This document shows, piece by piece, positions 24,959-33,639 of a stretch of DNA of 64,000 nucleotides. The stretch comes from Mesorhizobium silamurunense. GTDB lineage: Bacteria > Pseudomonadota > Alphaproteobacteria > Rhizobiales > Rhizobiaceae. The stretch lies in the NCBI RefSeq assembly GCF_014843825.1, contig NZ_JHQR01000012.1, positions 1-64,000 of the forward strand, given 5' to 3'. Both the position numbers and the translations under genes were made by a program. Every line of letters starts with the position of its first letter. The stretch's first letter is position 1. A model generated the notes under the pieces. The model saw only the letters and a list, made by a program, of their open reading frames with translations, did no database searches and was not told the origin of the DNA.

Positions 24959-25155
24959 CTGATATTGCCGCCAGGCGCCTAGCAATTCGCAACTACTATG
25001 ATGCGAACCGCGAAAAGCCACCGTTGACGGTGTCTGCTGAATTGCAATCGAGGTGGCCCGATTTCTCAGAAGAGGATCTTACGCGACTTGCTGAAGACAT
25101 CGCCGACCTCAACATCAACCGGCTGCTTTCTCCAGATGCATCAGGTTCCGCATGA
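24955..25155 (+). CDS. Small hypothetical protein
   Basis: The 66-residue product begins MTDIAARRLAIRNYYDANRE and has SRWPDFSEEDLTRLAEDIAD followed by a hydrophilic tail. It is helical with no membrane segment. It overlaps both neighbours by ATGA tetranucleotides, which makes expression as part of the AlpA operon very likely. Function unknown. Confidence 0.65.
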   Translation: MTDIAARRLAIRNYYDANREKPPLTVSAELQSRWPDFSEEDLTRLAEDIADLNINRLLSPDASGSA

Positions 25156-25610
25156 GCAGCCGATACAAGAGGAAGGGAAAAGCGAAGTTCCTACTGATCG
25201 AGGGATATCTGATCAGGTCGACGGCTTGGCAGCATGCCACGCCCAATGACCGTGCACTCTACCTCGAGCTCAAGTGGCGGTACGACGGCTTTAACAATGG
25301 GCGTATCGGGCTGTCTATCCGGGATGCCGCCGACGCGCTCGGCATCGGCAAGAATGCGGTTTCGATGAGCTTCTCCAATCTGCAGAGCAAAGGCTTCGTG
25401 GCCGTCGTCACCAAGGGGGCGTTCAGCGTCAAGGTCAAGCGTGCGACCGAGTGGCTGCTCACTGAGTACAAATGCGATGTGACCGGCGAATTGCCACGAA
25501 AGGACTTCATGCGCTGGCGGCCGGAGGAAAAAATCACGGTCCTCTCACAGGTACGCTCGGTCCCGCCACAAGGACACCTAAGCACCCCGGAGGCTCAGAA
25601 ATATGGGTGA
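25152..25610 (+). CDS. Winged-helix protein, possible replication or regulatory protein
   Basis: The 152-residue product follows a pattern common in Rhizobiales mobile elements: FLLIEGYLIRSTAWQHATPN, DRALYLELKWRYDGFNNGRI, GLSIRDAADALGIGKNAVS then SFSNLQSKGFVAVV, and ATEWLLTEYKCDVTGELP. The middle section is a winged helix-turn-helix. Related proteins resemble plasmid or phage replication initiators. The C-terminus ends SVPPQGHLSTPEAQKYG, and degenerate copies of the SVPPQGH coding unit continue past the stop, suggesting that the original gene was longer. Confidence 0.7.
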   Translation: MSSRYKRKGKAKFLLIEGYLIRSTAWQHATPNDRALYLELKWRYDGFNNGRIGLSIRDAADALGIGKNAVSMSFSNLQSKGFVAVVTKGAFSVKVKRATEWLLTEYKCDVTGELPRKDFMRWRPEEKITVLSQVRSVPPQGHLSTPEAQKYG

Positions 25611-25690
25611 AAACCGCTTCACGGTCCCGTCACGGGTACCGTACACCTTCGTTTCATGGGGCTGTCGGTCCCGCTACGAGGACACATATA
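25559..25690 (+). repeat. Three degenerate GGTCCCG repeats at the 3' end of the winged-helix gene
   Basis: CGGTCCCGCCACAAGGACAC (25558-25577), CGGTCCCGTCACGGGTACCG (25622-25641) and CGGTCCCGCTACGAGGACAC (25666-25685) are imperfect repeats. Translated from their common phase they give SVPPQGH, TVPSRVP and SVPLRGH, but the second is out of frame with the first and a stop intervenes at 25608. They look like a decayed proline-rich repeat tail. Confidence 0.5.
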
Positions 25691-25714
25691 GATATACCAC
25701 ATGGGGGGCGGCCG

Positions 25715-26017
25715 ATGTGTTCTGACCAACTCGACCTCCTTACCTGGAGACCGCGGTTCCGACTGGTGGTGTTCCCTCTATCGGCCAATGTCGGAAAGGT
25801 CCGCCGCTGCGCTGAGGTGCTCGAGCGCAAGCACGGCAGAAACGCCGATGCCTATTGGAAGAGAGTCATCGGCCCCATGGTCGAACGTCTTTCGACGGCC
25901 GGCGTTGCGCTCGATGTCATCCAAAGCGAAATCGACGCCTTCAGCATGGCAGTTCAGCTTGAGATCCAGCGCCGCGCATGGCTTGGCCATAACAGACCGG
26001 GAGGCAGCGCCGCATGA
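25715..26017 (+). CDS. DUF6074-like small protein
   Basis: The 100-residue product reads MCSDQLDLLTWRPRFRLVVF, PLSANVGKVRRCAEVLERKH, YWKRVIGPMVERLSTAGVAL and DAFSMAVQLEIQRRAWLGHN. The layout, with a short hydrophobic start, the V-F-P-L motif, V-G-K-V-R, a tryptophan in Y-W-K, and a C-terminal helix, matches the DUF6074 family of rhizobial phage-like elements as I remember it. The ATG at 25715 gives that form; longer frames upstream run through repeat sequence. Overlaps the next gene by 4 bases. Function unknown. Confidence 0.65.
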   Translation: MCSDQLDLLTWRPRFRLVVFPLSANVGKVRRCAEVLERKHGRNADAYWKRVIGPMVERLSTAGVALDVIQSEIDAFSMAVQLEIQRRAWLGHNRPGGSAA

Positions 26018-26313
26018 CCCTTCCTCGTGCCATGACGCCGAAGATGGTCGCCGATCTTTGGCTTTGCTCTGAGCGCCATGTCCGCAACCTGATCGCCGCG
26101 GGCGAGTTGCCAAGCTTCAAATTGGGCGGCAAGTTGCTGCGAATCAGGGGCGAGGATGTGGAGGCTTACGAATGTCGGACTGGAGCATCACACGACTCAG
26201 GGGCGGTCTTGCCCTTGCATTCTACCGGGACGGAAAACGTCACCGCCATTCACTCGGCACCAGTGATCCGCGCGAAGCTCAACGCCTTGCGCCAGCCGTC
26301 TTTGCGGAGCTAA
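26014..26313 (+). CDS. Helix-turn-helix excisionase-like protein overlapping the integrase gene
   Basis: The 99-residue product contains TPKMVADLWLCSERHVRNLI then AAGELPSFKLGGKLLRIRGE, the complete HTH_17/excisionase motif; such proteins direct excision with the integrase. The tail from about residue 54 is low-complexity and lies in the 142 bases that also encode the integrase N-terminus in another frame. The ATG overlaps the previous stop (ATGA). The long out-of-phase overlap is unusual but, as far as I recall, also occurs in related rhizobial elements. Confidence 0.8.
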   Translation: MTLPRAMTPKMVADLWLCSERHVRNLIAAGELPSFKLGGKLLRIRGEDVEAYECRTGASHDSGAVLPLHSTGTENVTAIHSAPVIRAKLNALRQPSLRS

Positions 26314-27206
26314 CCAGGCCGCAGGGCAGAAAGGTCGCCGACCTTTGGGAGGCGTATCGTCTGGACAAGGCGGCAAAGTCGATCGCCACGACGATGAGCT
26401 TTACCGGCAAAGCCATCTTGCCGCACTTCGGGCACAGGGACGGCGAGGACATCACCAAGGCCGAATGCGACGCCTACACCGCTACACGGCGGAAGCTGGG
26501 GCGTTCCGATGGTGCCATACATACCGAGTTGGGCCACTTGCGCACGGTTCTTGTGTGGGCGCTCAAGAAGCGGCTTATCGGCTTTGCTCCCGAGATCGAA
26601 CGGCCGAAGAAGCCGGCGCCCAAGGATAGGCATTTGACGCGAGACGAGGCAAAGCGCGTCTTGGCCGCGGCTACACTGCCCCACGTCCGACTTTGCATAC
26701 ATCTCATGCTTGGCACGGCGGCGCGCATATCGGCACTGCTGGAGTTGACTTGGGATCGTGTCGATTTCCAACGGCGCGTCATCTACCTGACCGACCCGGA
26801 GAACACGCGGGAGCAAAAGGGGAGGGCAAATCCGCCAATCAACAACACATTGTTTGCCGCCCTGCAGGAGGCCCGCAAGGGCGCTCTGAGCGACTACGTG
26901 GTGGAGTGGGCTGGCGATGGCATCAAGTCCGTCAAGAAGGCCATAGAGACCGCAGCAACGAAGGCCGGGCTACAGGATGTCAGCCCGCATGTTTTCCGCC
27001 ACACCGCCGCCGTATGGATGGCAGAGGCCGGTGTGCCTATCCCTGAAATCAGCCAATATCTCGGGCACAGCAATATCGCTATCACCTACCGCGTTTATGC
27101 GAGATACAGCCCGCAGCATCTTCGCAAAGCCGCAAGCGCTCTGGAACTTGGAATTTACGAAGTTCCCTCTGTCACACCTGAACCTGCAATGAAGAACACA
27201 GGATGA
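26172..27206 (+). CDS. Tyrosine-type integrase
   Basis: The site-specific recombinase for insertion into tRNA-Val. The 344-residue product has an N-terminal arm/core-binding part (residues 1-150) and a catalytic domain with Arg in GTAARISALLEL, the HxxR box in SPHVFRHTAAVWM, the LGHSNIAIT box carrying the second His, and the nucleophile Tyr in RVYARYSP. The ATG at 26172 lies inside the excisionase-like gene. It ends 74 bases before attR, the usual place for an element's own integrase, and candidate arm sites flank it. Confidence 0.95.
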   Translation: MSDWSITRLRGGLALAFYRDGKRHRHSLGTSDPREAQRLAPAVFAELTRPQGRKVADLWEAYRLDKAAKSIATTMSFTGKAILPHFGHRDGEDITKAECDAYTATRRKLGRSDGAIHTELGHLRTVLVWALKKRLIGFAPEIERPKKPAPKDRHLTRDEAKRVLAAATLPHVRLCIHLMLGTAARISALLELTWDRVDFQRRVIYLTDPENTREQKGRANPPINNTLFAALQEARKGALSDYVVEWAGDGIKSVKKAIETAATKAGLQDVSPHVFRHTAAVWMAEAGVPIPEISQYLGHSNIAITYRVYARYSPQHLRKAASALELGIYEVPSVTPEPAMKNTG

Positions 27207-27229
27207 ACATGGTGCCGAAAACGCCCGTG

Positions 27230-27241
27230 TACGAAGCGCTC
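27230..27241 (+). promoter_or_regulatory. Candidate integrase arm-type site (right)
   Basis: This is the second exact copy of TACGAAGCGCTC (first at 9248-9259), 40 bases before the attR core and in the same orientation. Both copies are followed by CTAT-like bases (CCTAT, TATTC), adding to the similarity. Confidence 0.4.
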
Positions 27242-27280
27242 TATTCCCAGCGCGCTGCGGCTTTCAGAGGGGGTTAGAAA

Positions 27281-27326
27281 GTTTACACCGAAGATGTCGG
27301 CGGTTCGAGCCCGTCATCGCCCACCA
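27281..27326 (+). repeat. attR core repeat (partial tRNA-Val)
   Basis: A 46-base copy of the 3' part of tRNA-Val, from the anticodon arm to CCA, with C at 27310 in place of T at 9206. It cannot form a tRNA because the 5' half is absent. It marks the right boundary of the element, 22 bases before the SDR gene's stop codon region. Confidence 0.95.
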
Positions 27327-27348
27327 GTTTCCCGGCACCAATCAAGAA

Positions 27349-28119
27349 TCACGGCGGCGTCAGGCGGAAATCCTGGCCTTCGGGCAGGAGCTGGCCGCCG
27401 TCGACGACGATGGTCGTCCCGGTGATGTAGCTGGCGTCGTCCGAGGCCAGGAACAGGAAGGCGTTGGCGACGTCGCGCGGCGTGCCGAGGCGCCCGAGCG
27501 GCACGGCGTCCTCCATGCTCTTGATGAAGGCGGCATCGCGGTGAAGCTTCATGCCTTCGGTCAGGATGTTGCCGGGTTCGACGCCGTTGACGGTGATGCC
27601 GTAGCCGGAAAACTCAAGTGCCGCGGCACGGATGAAGCCGTTGATGCCGGCTTTGCTCGCAGAATAATGGCCATGGCCGGGGCTGCTCACCTGCGGGCCG
27701 GTTATGGAGGAGGTGAAGAGCATGCGGCCGCTGCCCTGAGCCTTCATCGGCGTCAGCGCGGCACGCGCGGCGTTGAAGCTGCCGCGCAGGTTGACCGCCA
27801 TGACGCGGTCCCAATCCTCCGGGCTGGTGTTCTCGATGAGCTGCCAAGGGTAGATGCCGGCGTTCTGGACGATGATGTCGAGGCGTCCGTGACGCTGCAG
27901 CGCCAATGCGACCACTGCTTCCGCGTCGGCCATTTTCGAAATGTCGGTGTGGATGAAGGCGGCACCCAACTCGTCGGCACTCGCCTTGCCGGCTTCGGCT
28001 TCGCTGTCGGCAAGGACCAGTTTTGCGCCTTCCTCGGCGAAGCGCTGGGCTATGCCCTTGCCGATGCCACGCGCGGCGCCGACGATCGCTGCCACCTTGC
28101 CTTCGATGCGTCCAGTCAT
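27349..28119 (-). CDS. SDR-family oxidoreductase
   Basis: An NAD(P)-dependent short-chain dehydrogenase, probably acting on the sugar or polyol imported by the adjacent transporter. The 256-residue product has the cofactor motif VGAARGIGKGIA (about residues 12-23), NAGIYP, the catalytic Ser in TSSITG, YSASKAG carrying Tyr and Lys, and the C-terminal ASYITGTTIVVDGG. The ATG at 28119 is chosen over the much longer frame to 28443, whose extra part is antisense-like to the permease gene. It is the last gene of the sugar ABC operon, joined to the permease through a duplicated ATGA junction. Confidence 0.93.
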   Translation of the reverse strand: MTGRIEGKVAAIVGAARGIGKGIAQRFAEEGAKLVLADSEAEAGKASADELGAAFIHTDISKMADAEAVVALALQRHGRLDIIVQNAGIYPWQLIENTSPEDWDRVMAVNLRGSFNAARAALTPMKAQGSGRMLFTSSITGPQVSSPGHGHYSASKAGINGFIRAAALEFSGYGITVNGVEPGNILTEGMKLHRDAAFIKSMEDAVPLGRLGTPRDVANAFLFLASDDASYITGTTIVVDGGQLLPEGQDFRLTPP

Positions 28120-28141
28120 GCGAGCCGTCCAGTCATGCGAG
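28109..28141 (-). repeat. 17-bp tandem duplication at the permease/SDR junction
   Basis: CGTCCAGTCATGCGAG occurs at 28109-28124 and 28126-28141. On the coding strand each copy contains GCATGACTGG. In the upstream copy the permease stop TGA overlaps an ATG (ATGA); that ATG opens a 6-codon frame, MTGRLA, whose stop again overlaps the SDR ATG. Confidence 0.9.
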
Positions 28142-29128
28142 TCTTTGGCGAATGGTTTGCTTGAAAGCGTCGAGCAGCACGGCCGCCAGCACCAGCAGGC
28201 CGTGGATGACCTGGGTGAAGTTGGCCGGCAGGCCCATGAGGTTGATGGCGGTGTTGATGGCCGACAAAAGCAGCACACCGGCATAGACGCCGGGCAAGGT
28301 GCCGACGCCGCCTTTGAGGCTAACGCCGCCGATGACGACGGCCGCGAAGGCGTTGAAGAGCAGGCCGACGCCGAGATTGGCAGTCGCCCCGGAGGTGCGG
28401 ATGGCAAGCAGCCAGCCGGCGAGGCCGGCGATGGCGCCGGCAAGCACGAAGGCGATGATCAGGTTACGGTTAACGCGGATGCCGGCTCGGAAGGTCGCCG
28501 TCTCGTTGCCGCCGATCATCACCAGATGCCGGCCGAAGGGCGTCTTGGCCATGATCAGCGAGAAGATGACGTAGCAGGCAATGGCGATCCAGGCGGTGAG
28601 CGGCAGGCCGGCGAGGCGCTGGATGCCGAACCAGCGGATTGCCGGCGCAAGATCCTGTGCCGAGCGGCCGCCCGAAACGACCAGCACGAGGCCGCGCACC
28701 CAGATGTAGGACGCCAGCGTGATGATGAAGGCGCTCATCTTCACCCTGACGATCAGGAGCCCGTTGAAGGCGCCGATGATGCCGCCGACGAGAACGGCAA
28801 GCAGCAGCGAAACCGGCACCATCAGCCATTCCGGATGCAGCTGCACGCCGAGGCCGATACCCGACGAGCAGAACAGGATGCCGACCGCCATGGCGCTGAG
28901 CGCCGCGACCGACTCCACCGACAGGTCCATGTGGCCGGCGATGATGACCAGCGCCAGGCCGATCGACATCACGCCGAGCACGCTGGAGGCTTCGATGATG
29001 TTGGCGAAGATGCCGAGCTGGAAATAGTTCGGAATGAGCAGGGAAAAGACCACCAGCACGAAGACCAGCATGAACCAGACGAGGTTGTCGAGAACGAGCT
29101 CGAGAGCGTGGCGGGTGCGGGGGTTCAT
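28133..29128 (-). CDS. Sugar ABC transporter permease (RbsC/FrcC type)
   Basis: The inner-membrane channel of the sugar importer. The 331-residue product has about nine hydrophobic segments, beginning LVWFMLVFVLVVFSLLIPNY, and the family motifs GHMDLSVESVAALSAMAVG and GAFNGLLIVRVKMSAFIITL, the latter being the cytoplasmic loop region that meets the ATPase. ATIGGVSLKGG-like VVIGGVSLKGGVGTLPG near residue 270 is typical of BPD_transp_2 permeases. It lies between the binding-protein and SDR genes. The sugar is unknown. Confidence 0.93.
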   Translation of the reverse strand: MNPRTRHALELVLDNLVWFMLVFVLVVFSLLIPNYFQLGIFANIIEASSVLGVMSIGLALVIIAGHMDLSVESVAALSAMAVGILFCSSGIGLGVQLHPEWLMVPVSLLLAVLVGGIIGAFNGLLIVRVKMSAFIITLASYIWVRGLVLVVSGGRSAQDLAPAIRWFGIQRLAGLPLTAWIAIACYVIFSLIMAKTPFGRHLVMIGGNETATFRAGIRVNRNLIIAFVLAGAIAGLAGWLLAIRTSGATANLGVGLLFNAFAAVVIGGVSLKGGVGTLPGVYAGVLLLSAINTAINLMGLPANFTQVIHGLLVLAAVLLDAFKQTIRQRLA

Positions 29129-29248
29129 GAGCTGATCCGGTTGGTGCGCAGGTTCAAGGTGTTGCAGCGTCCCGCGCGCTTCAATGCGCGCACGCGGCTT
29201 TTGAGGGGCGCTCCGAACCGATTGTGGCCCGGAGCGATCCTCGCGGTC

Positions 29249-30289
29249 TTATTCGACTGACTTCACCGTGTCCGTCGGCGGCTTCTGGTTGCCCCAGAAG
29301 GCCGGGTTGTCGACGTTTTCCTTGGTGATCGCGGCACCGGGGATCTTGATGTTCGGCCCCCAGGCTTCCTTGGTCACCACCGATTTCAGGCCAAGCACGT
29401 CATAGTAGCCGGGCTTGATCTCTTGCTTGTTGACGACCTTGTCCATGAACATGGCAACCGCCGCCGCCTGCGCGTAAAGCGGCTGCTCGACTTCGACGTT
29501 GAGCCAGCCCTTACGGATCAGGTCGAGGCCGACGGGCGCGCCGTTCGAGCTCATCAGCATCACATCGCCCGGCTTCTTGCCGGCGGCCTCCAGCGAGGCT
29601 ACGCCGGCGACCGATAGATGGGCGGCGTGGCTGAAGATCAGGTCGATATCGGGATTGGCGAGCATTTGGTCGGCAACGATGGTGCCGGCATTGCTCGCTT
29701 CCCACTGCATGGCCGGCAGCGAGATGATCTTGACGTCCGGGAACGCCTTCATCTTCTCCTCGAAACCCTTCTGGATATCGAGCGTGTAGGGATCGCCGGG
29801 ATCGCCCAACACCTGCAGGATCTTGCCCTTCACCGAGCCGTTCTTCGCCTTCAGCAGCTTCTCAGCCTGGTCGGCGGCGACATGGCCGATCTCGACGGTG
29901 CCGGCGACCGAGGTGAAGTCGGAGGGGGTGGATGTGATCTGGCGGTCGAATTCGACCACCGGGATGCCGGCGGCGCGGGCCGCCTCGACCGACGGCTTCA
30001 GCGCATTGAAATCGACCGCCGCAAGGATGATCGCCTTCGGCTTCAGCGCGATGACGTCGTTCATCTGTGACTGCTGGGCGTCGGTCTTGTTGTCGGCGTT
30101 CAGCGTCTTGAAGTCATAGCCGACCTGCTTCAGGAACAGCTCCAGCGCGCTCACCGAGCCGGTCTGGAATTCATCGAGCAGTGTCGGCACCAGATAATAG
30201 ACGGTACCCTTGGACTGGGCGAATGCCGGCGTGAGCGTGGCAACGGCCAGTGCCAGGATACCGAAGACAGAAAATAGCATTCGCTTCAT
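29249..30289 (-). CDS. Sugar ABC transporter substrate-binding protein
   Basis: The periplasmic receptor of the importer. The 346-residue product has a signal peptide [20 protein letters not shown] with cleavage likely after AFA, then a two-lobed periplasmic binding fold of the ribose/galactose type ([70 protein letters not shown]). The start at 30289 is preferred over 30349 because AAGAGGAGCG sits just before it and the signal peptide then begins at residue 1. The 120-base gap to the permease is long for this operon and may hold a stem-loop protecting the binding-protein mRNA. Confidence 0.93.
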   Translation of the reverse strand: MKRMLFSVFGILALAVATLTPAFAQSKGTVYYLVPTLLDEFQTGSVSALELFLKQVGYDFKTLNADNKTDAQQSQMNDVIALKPKAIILAAVDFNALKPSVEAARAAGIPVVEFDRQITSTPSDFTSVAGTVEIGHVAADQAEKLLKAKNGSVKGKILQVLGDPGDPYTLDIQKGFEEKMKAFPDVKIISLPAMQWEASNAGTIVADQMLANPDIDLIFSHAAHLSVAGVASLEAAGKKPGDVMLMSSNGAPVGLDLIRKGWLNVEVEQPLYAQAAAVAMFMDKVVNKQEIKPGYYDVLGLKSVVTKEAWGPNIKIPGAAITKENVDNPAFWGNQKPPTDTVKSVE

Positions 30290-30329
30290 GTCGTTCGCTC
30301 CTCTTCTCGCCGGACCCCTCATTTGTCCC

Positions 30330-31094
30330 TCAGCCCGCCGGTCCGGCACCGGCGAGCGTCTCCCCGGTGATCATGTTGATCACCGCATCGGGACTTGTCT
30401 TGTTGCGCGCTACATCGCCCGCCACGACGCCCTGGCGGATCACCACGATCCGGTCTGCGACCTGGAAGGCCTGCTGCATGATGTGGGTGATGATGACGAC
30501 GCCGATGCCCTGGCTCGCCACCTGGCGGATCATGTCGAGGCCGCGCCGCGTCTGCTCGACGCCGAGCGCGGCGAATGGCTCGTCGAGCAGCACCAGCTTG
30601 CCGCCCCAATGGACGAAGCGGTTGAGCTCGATCGCCTGCCGCTGGCCGCCCGAGAGATGCTCGACCTTGGTGCGCAGCGAGGGAATGCGCGTGCCGGCAT
30701 TGGCCAGCGCCTTGGCCACCACGGCCTCCATGGCGCGCTCGTCGAGTACCGGAACGCCGAGCACCTTGCGGGTGATCTCGCGGCCCATGAAGAAGTTGGC
30801 CACCACGTCGACATTGGTGCAGAGCGAGAGGTCCTGATAGACCGTCTCGATGCCGGCGGCCTTGGCCTCGGCGGGCGATTTGGCGAGGAACTCCTTGCCC
30901 TCGAACAGCATGCGGCCCGAGGTTGGCTCCAGCCCGCCGGCGATGATCTTGACCAGCGTCGACTTGCCGGCGCCGTTGTCGCCAAGGAGGGCCACGACCT
31001 CGCCGCGTCCGATCGAAAAGCTGATGCCGCGCAGCGCCTGGATGGCGCCGTAGTTCTTGGCGATGTTGTCGAGGACCAGCAGGGGTTCGCTCAT
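30330..31094 (-). CDS. Sugar ABC transporter ATP-binding protein (FrcA type)
   Basis: The single-domain ATPase, 254 residues, of the importer. Walker A is [18 protein letters not shown], signature [20 protein letters not shown], Walker [17 protein letters not shown], and H-loop [10 protein letters not shown]. Having one ABC domain rather than the two of RbsA puts it with FrcA of the rhizobial fructose system, which also has a ROK-family regulator. The ATG overlaps the ROK gene's stop by 4 bases, so the regulator is cotranscribed. Confidence 0.93.
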   Translation of the reverse strand: MSEPLLVLDNIAKNYGAIQALRGISFSIGRGEVVALLGDNGAGKSTLVKIIAGGLEPTSGRMLFEGKEFLAKSPAEAKAAGIETVYQDLSLCTNVDVVANFFMGREITRKVLGVPVLDERAMEAVVAKALANAGTRIPSLRTKVEHLSGGQRQAIELNRFVHWGGKLVLLDEPFAALGVEQTRRGLDMIRQVASQGIGVVIITHIMQQAFQVADRIVVIRQGVVAGDVARNKTSPDAVINMITGETLAGAGPAG

Positions 31095-32281
31095 GCCGCG
31101 ATGTCTCCGCCTTTCAGAAGGTCGCCCTCGCTCTGCCGCTTGGCGGTGAAGATCTGGCCGAAGCGCGGCGAAAGCACACCCGAAACGGCAAGCGCCGCCG
31201 CCCCCCGCAGCACCGTGTGCTGGCCGCCCTGCGCCACAAGGATGCGGGATATCCGTCGGTCCCTGCGGGCCGAGACCGAATTGTGGAGCGGCTCCGCCGA
31301 TGCCGCCAGCCGCTCGAGCAGGGCAGGCGAGGCCAGTCCGCCGAGAACGATCGTCTCGGGGTCGAAGAGGTTCTCGATGGTGGCGATCGCGTTGCGAAAG
31401 ATCGGCGCGACCCCGGCCACCCAGTCGGCATCGTTGCCGCTCCAGCGGCCGCGCGCTTCCAGCGAGATGTAGCGCTCGAGGCAGCCGCGGTTGCCGCAGG
31501 GACAGGGCTCGCCGCCCGGGACGACCGGGACATGGCCGATCTCGCCGGCATTGCCCCAGGCGCCGCGCAGCACGCTGCCGTCATGCAGCATGGCGCCGCC
31601 AAGGCCAAAGCCGAAATAGAGATAGTAATATTCGGCGTGCTTTGCGCCGATGCCGTAGAGGCGCTCGCCCATTGCGGCGGCCGCCATGTCGTTCTCGAAG
31701 AAGGCCGGCAGGCCAGTGACGGCGGTCAGCCGCTCGCGCAGCGGAACATCCTGCCAGCCTGCCATGGTGGTCGGTCCGACGAAGCTCATCGGTTCGACGC
31801 CGAACGGTCCCGGAAGCGCCATGCCGATGCCGATGACGCGGCCAGCCGAGCGGCGGCCGGTCAGTTCGGTGACCATGGCGCCAATAGCATCGAAGGCGTC
31901 GTCGGGAGCGGCGTTTGGCGCCTCGCGATGCGCGCTCTCGATCACGTCGCCGCTGAGGTTGATCAGCGCCGCGTCGATGCCGAGCGGGGTGAGGTGGATG
32001 CCGACGGCGAAACCACCTTCCGGATTGATGCGCAGTGTGGTCGGCGGCAGGCCGCGGCCCTTCGGCTCCTCGCGAACCGACAGGATGTAACCCTGCTCCT
32101 CCAATTCGCGCACGATGGTCGATACGGTCTGGACAGTGAGGCCGACATGCCGGGCGATCTCGCCGCGGGCGATGGGGCCGAAGCGGCGGATGGACTCAAG
32201 CACGATGCGCCGGTTGTACGGCCGCCCGAACTCCTGATTGGTTCCCCGCAACGCCATGGCTTGCGCTCCCAGTTGACGCAA
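31091..32281 (-). CDS. ROK-family transcriptional regulator
   Basis: A sugar-responsive repressor, first gene of the ABC operon. The 396-residue product has an N-terminal winged helix (RRFGPIARGEIARHVGLTVQ; TVSTIVRELEEQGYI) and a ROK sugar-kinase-like domain with the zinc motif GEPCPCGNRGCLERY. NDMAAAAMGERLYGIG and GFGLGGAMLHDGSVLRGAWG match the ROK phosphate/sugar region. FrcR of rhizobia has the same domain order and position. The operator should lie in 32282-32466, the gap shared with the divergent decayed M24 gene. Confidence 0.9.
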   Translation of the reverse strand: MRQLGAQAMALRGTNQEFGRPYNRRIVLESIRRFGPIARGEIARHVGLTVQTVSTIVRELEEQGYILSVREEPKGRGLPPTTLRINPEGGFAVGIHLTPLGIDAALINLSGDVIESAHREAPNAAPDDAFDAIGAMVTELTGRRSAGRVIGIGMALPGPFGVEPMSFVGPTTMAGWQDVPLRERLTAVTGLPAFFENDMAAAAMGERLYGIGAKHAEYYYLYFGFGLGGAMLHDGSVLRGAWGNAGEIGHVPVVPGGEPCPCGNRGCLERYISLEARGRWSGNDADWVAGVAPIFRNAIATIENLFDPETIVLGGLASPALLERLAASAEPLHNSVSARRDRRISRILVAQGGQHTVLRGAAALAVSGVLSPRFGQIFTAKRQSEGDLLKGGDIAA

Positions 32282-32466
32282 GGTTCGCAGAGAAGATTTA
32301 TTCAGTCAAATGGAATTCAAAAATAAGTTTGGGCCGAGGGTTCAAGAAAGGACAAGCCTTGGTAGGACCTGTCGACGTGGCGGCCTTGGCTGATTGCCTC
32401 CATGTTGAAGCCGCCTCAATGGTGAACGGCACCAGCAACCGTTGATCCAACAAGCATGGAGCAGAA

Positions 32467-33639
32467 ATGATCGAACTGCCGTTTGCCCGCGCCGAATACC
32501 AGCAGCGGCTTCGCAAGATCCGCACCGAGATGGCCAAGCGTGGTCTCGAACTGCTGACCGTCAACGACGTTGCCAACCAACATTACATCACCGGCTATGA
32601 TGGCTGGTCGTTCTACACGCCGCAGGTGGTGCTGGTTCCGATCGAGGAGGCCGAACCGGTCTGGATCGGCTGCGCCATGGATGCGGCAGGCGGTCTTCTG
32701 ACGGCCTGGATGAAGCCCGAGAATGTGGTCGGTTTCCCGGAAGACCATGTTCAGCGGGCCGACCGCCACCCGATGGACTGGATCGCCAACTGGATCGTCG
32801 ACAAGGGCTGGGGAAACAGGCACATCGGCATCGAACACGAAGCCTATTATTTCTCTCCAAAAGGGCATGCCCGGCTTGTCGCTGGGCTTCCCAACGCAAG
32901 ATGGCATGATGCCGATCTCCTGGTGAACTGGATCCGCGCGGTCAAATCCGCGCCCGAGATCGCCTATCTGCGCAAGGCGTCGACTCTCGCCGAAGCTGCC
33001 GTCGCGCGGGCTTTTGAAGTCATCGCGCCGGGCGTTCGCGAATGCGATGCCATTGCCTCCATCCAGGCGGCGCAGATCGCCGGCAGCCCGGATTTCGCGG
33101 GCGTGCCCTTCCACCGACGATCCTCGGCGGCGAGAATGCTTCGGCTCCGCACATCATGTGGAGCGACAGGCGGTTTGGAGACAACGAGACGATTGCGCTG
33201 GAACTCGCCGGCGTCTGCCGCCGCTACGCGGCCGGGCTGGCACGAACGATGCAGCTGGGGAAGACACCGACCCGTGTCTCGGACACCGCCAAGGCAGTGA
33301 TCGAGGGCATGGATGCGGTACTCGACGCGGTGAGGCCGGGAACATCGGCCGAAGCAGTCGAGGCTGCGTGGCGCAAGATTATCCAACGCTACGGACTGAA
33401 GAAGGAATCGCGCATCGGCTATTCCATCGGCGTCGCCTATCCGCCGGATTGGGGCGAACACACGATCAGCCTCAGGCCCGGCGACAAGACCGTGCTTACG
33501 CCCCGGCAACGTCGTTCATTCCATCCTCGGCATGTGGATGGATGGTTGGGGCATCGAAATCAGCGAGACCATCCTGGTGACCGAAACCAGCCACGAGACC
33601 TTGACCAAGTTCCCGCGAGAGATTCATGTCAAACCCTGA
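32467..33639 (+). pseudogene. M24-family (DoeA/ectoine hydrolase-like) peptidase with two frameshifts
   Basis: The product would be a Xaa-Pro-peptidase-fold hydrolase of about 390 residues. Frame 1 (32467 to about 33110) encodes MIELPFARAEYQQRLRKIRT and YITGYDGWSFYTPQVVLVP. From about 33110 the coding continues in another frame (PTILGGENASAPHIMWSDRR, then GDNETIALELAGVCRRYAAG). At a CCCC run (33501-33504) it shifts again to PGNVVHSILGMWMDGWGIEI and ends EIHVKP at 33639. Two independent shifts indicate a dead gene rather than a read error. YDGWSFY resembles ectoine hydrolase, but that is recalled, not tested. Confidence 0.8.

Noticed and set aside
24248..25021. 257-codon minus-strand frame
   Set aside because: Antisense to the AlpA and coiled-coil genes, with no recognisable domains.
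27941..29260. 439-codon plus-strand frame rich in Asp, Glu, Gln and His
   Set aside because: Mirror image of the permease gene; the composition is typical of the antisense of GC-rich membrane-protein genes.
30210..31472. 420-codon plus-strand frame opposite the sugar ABC ATPase
   Set aside because: Antisense shadow; the minus strand encodes intact Walker motifs.
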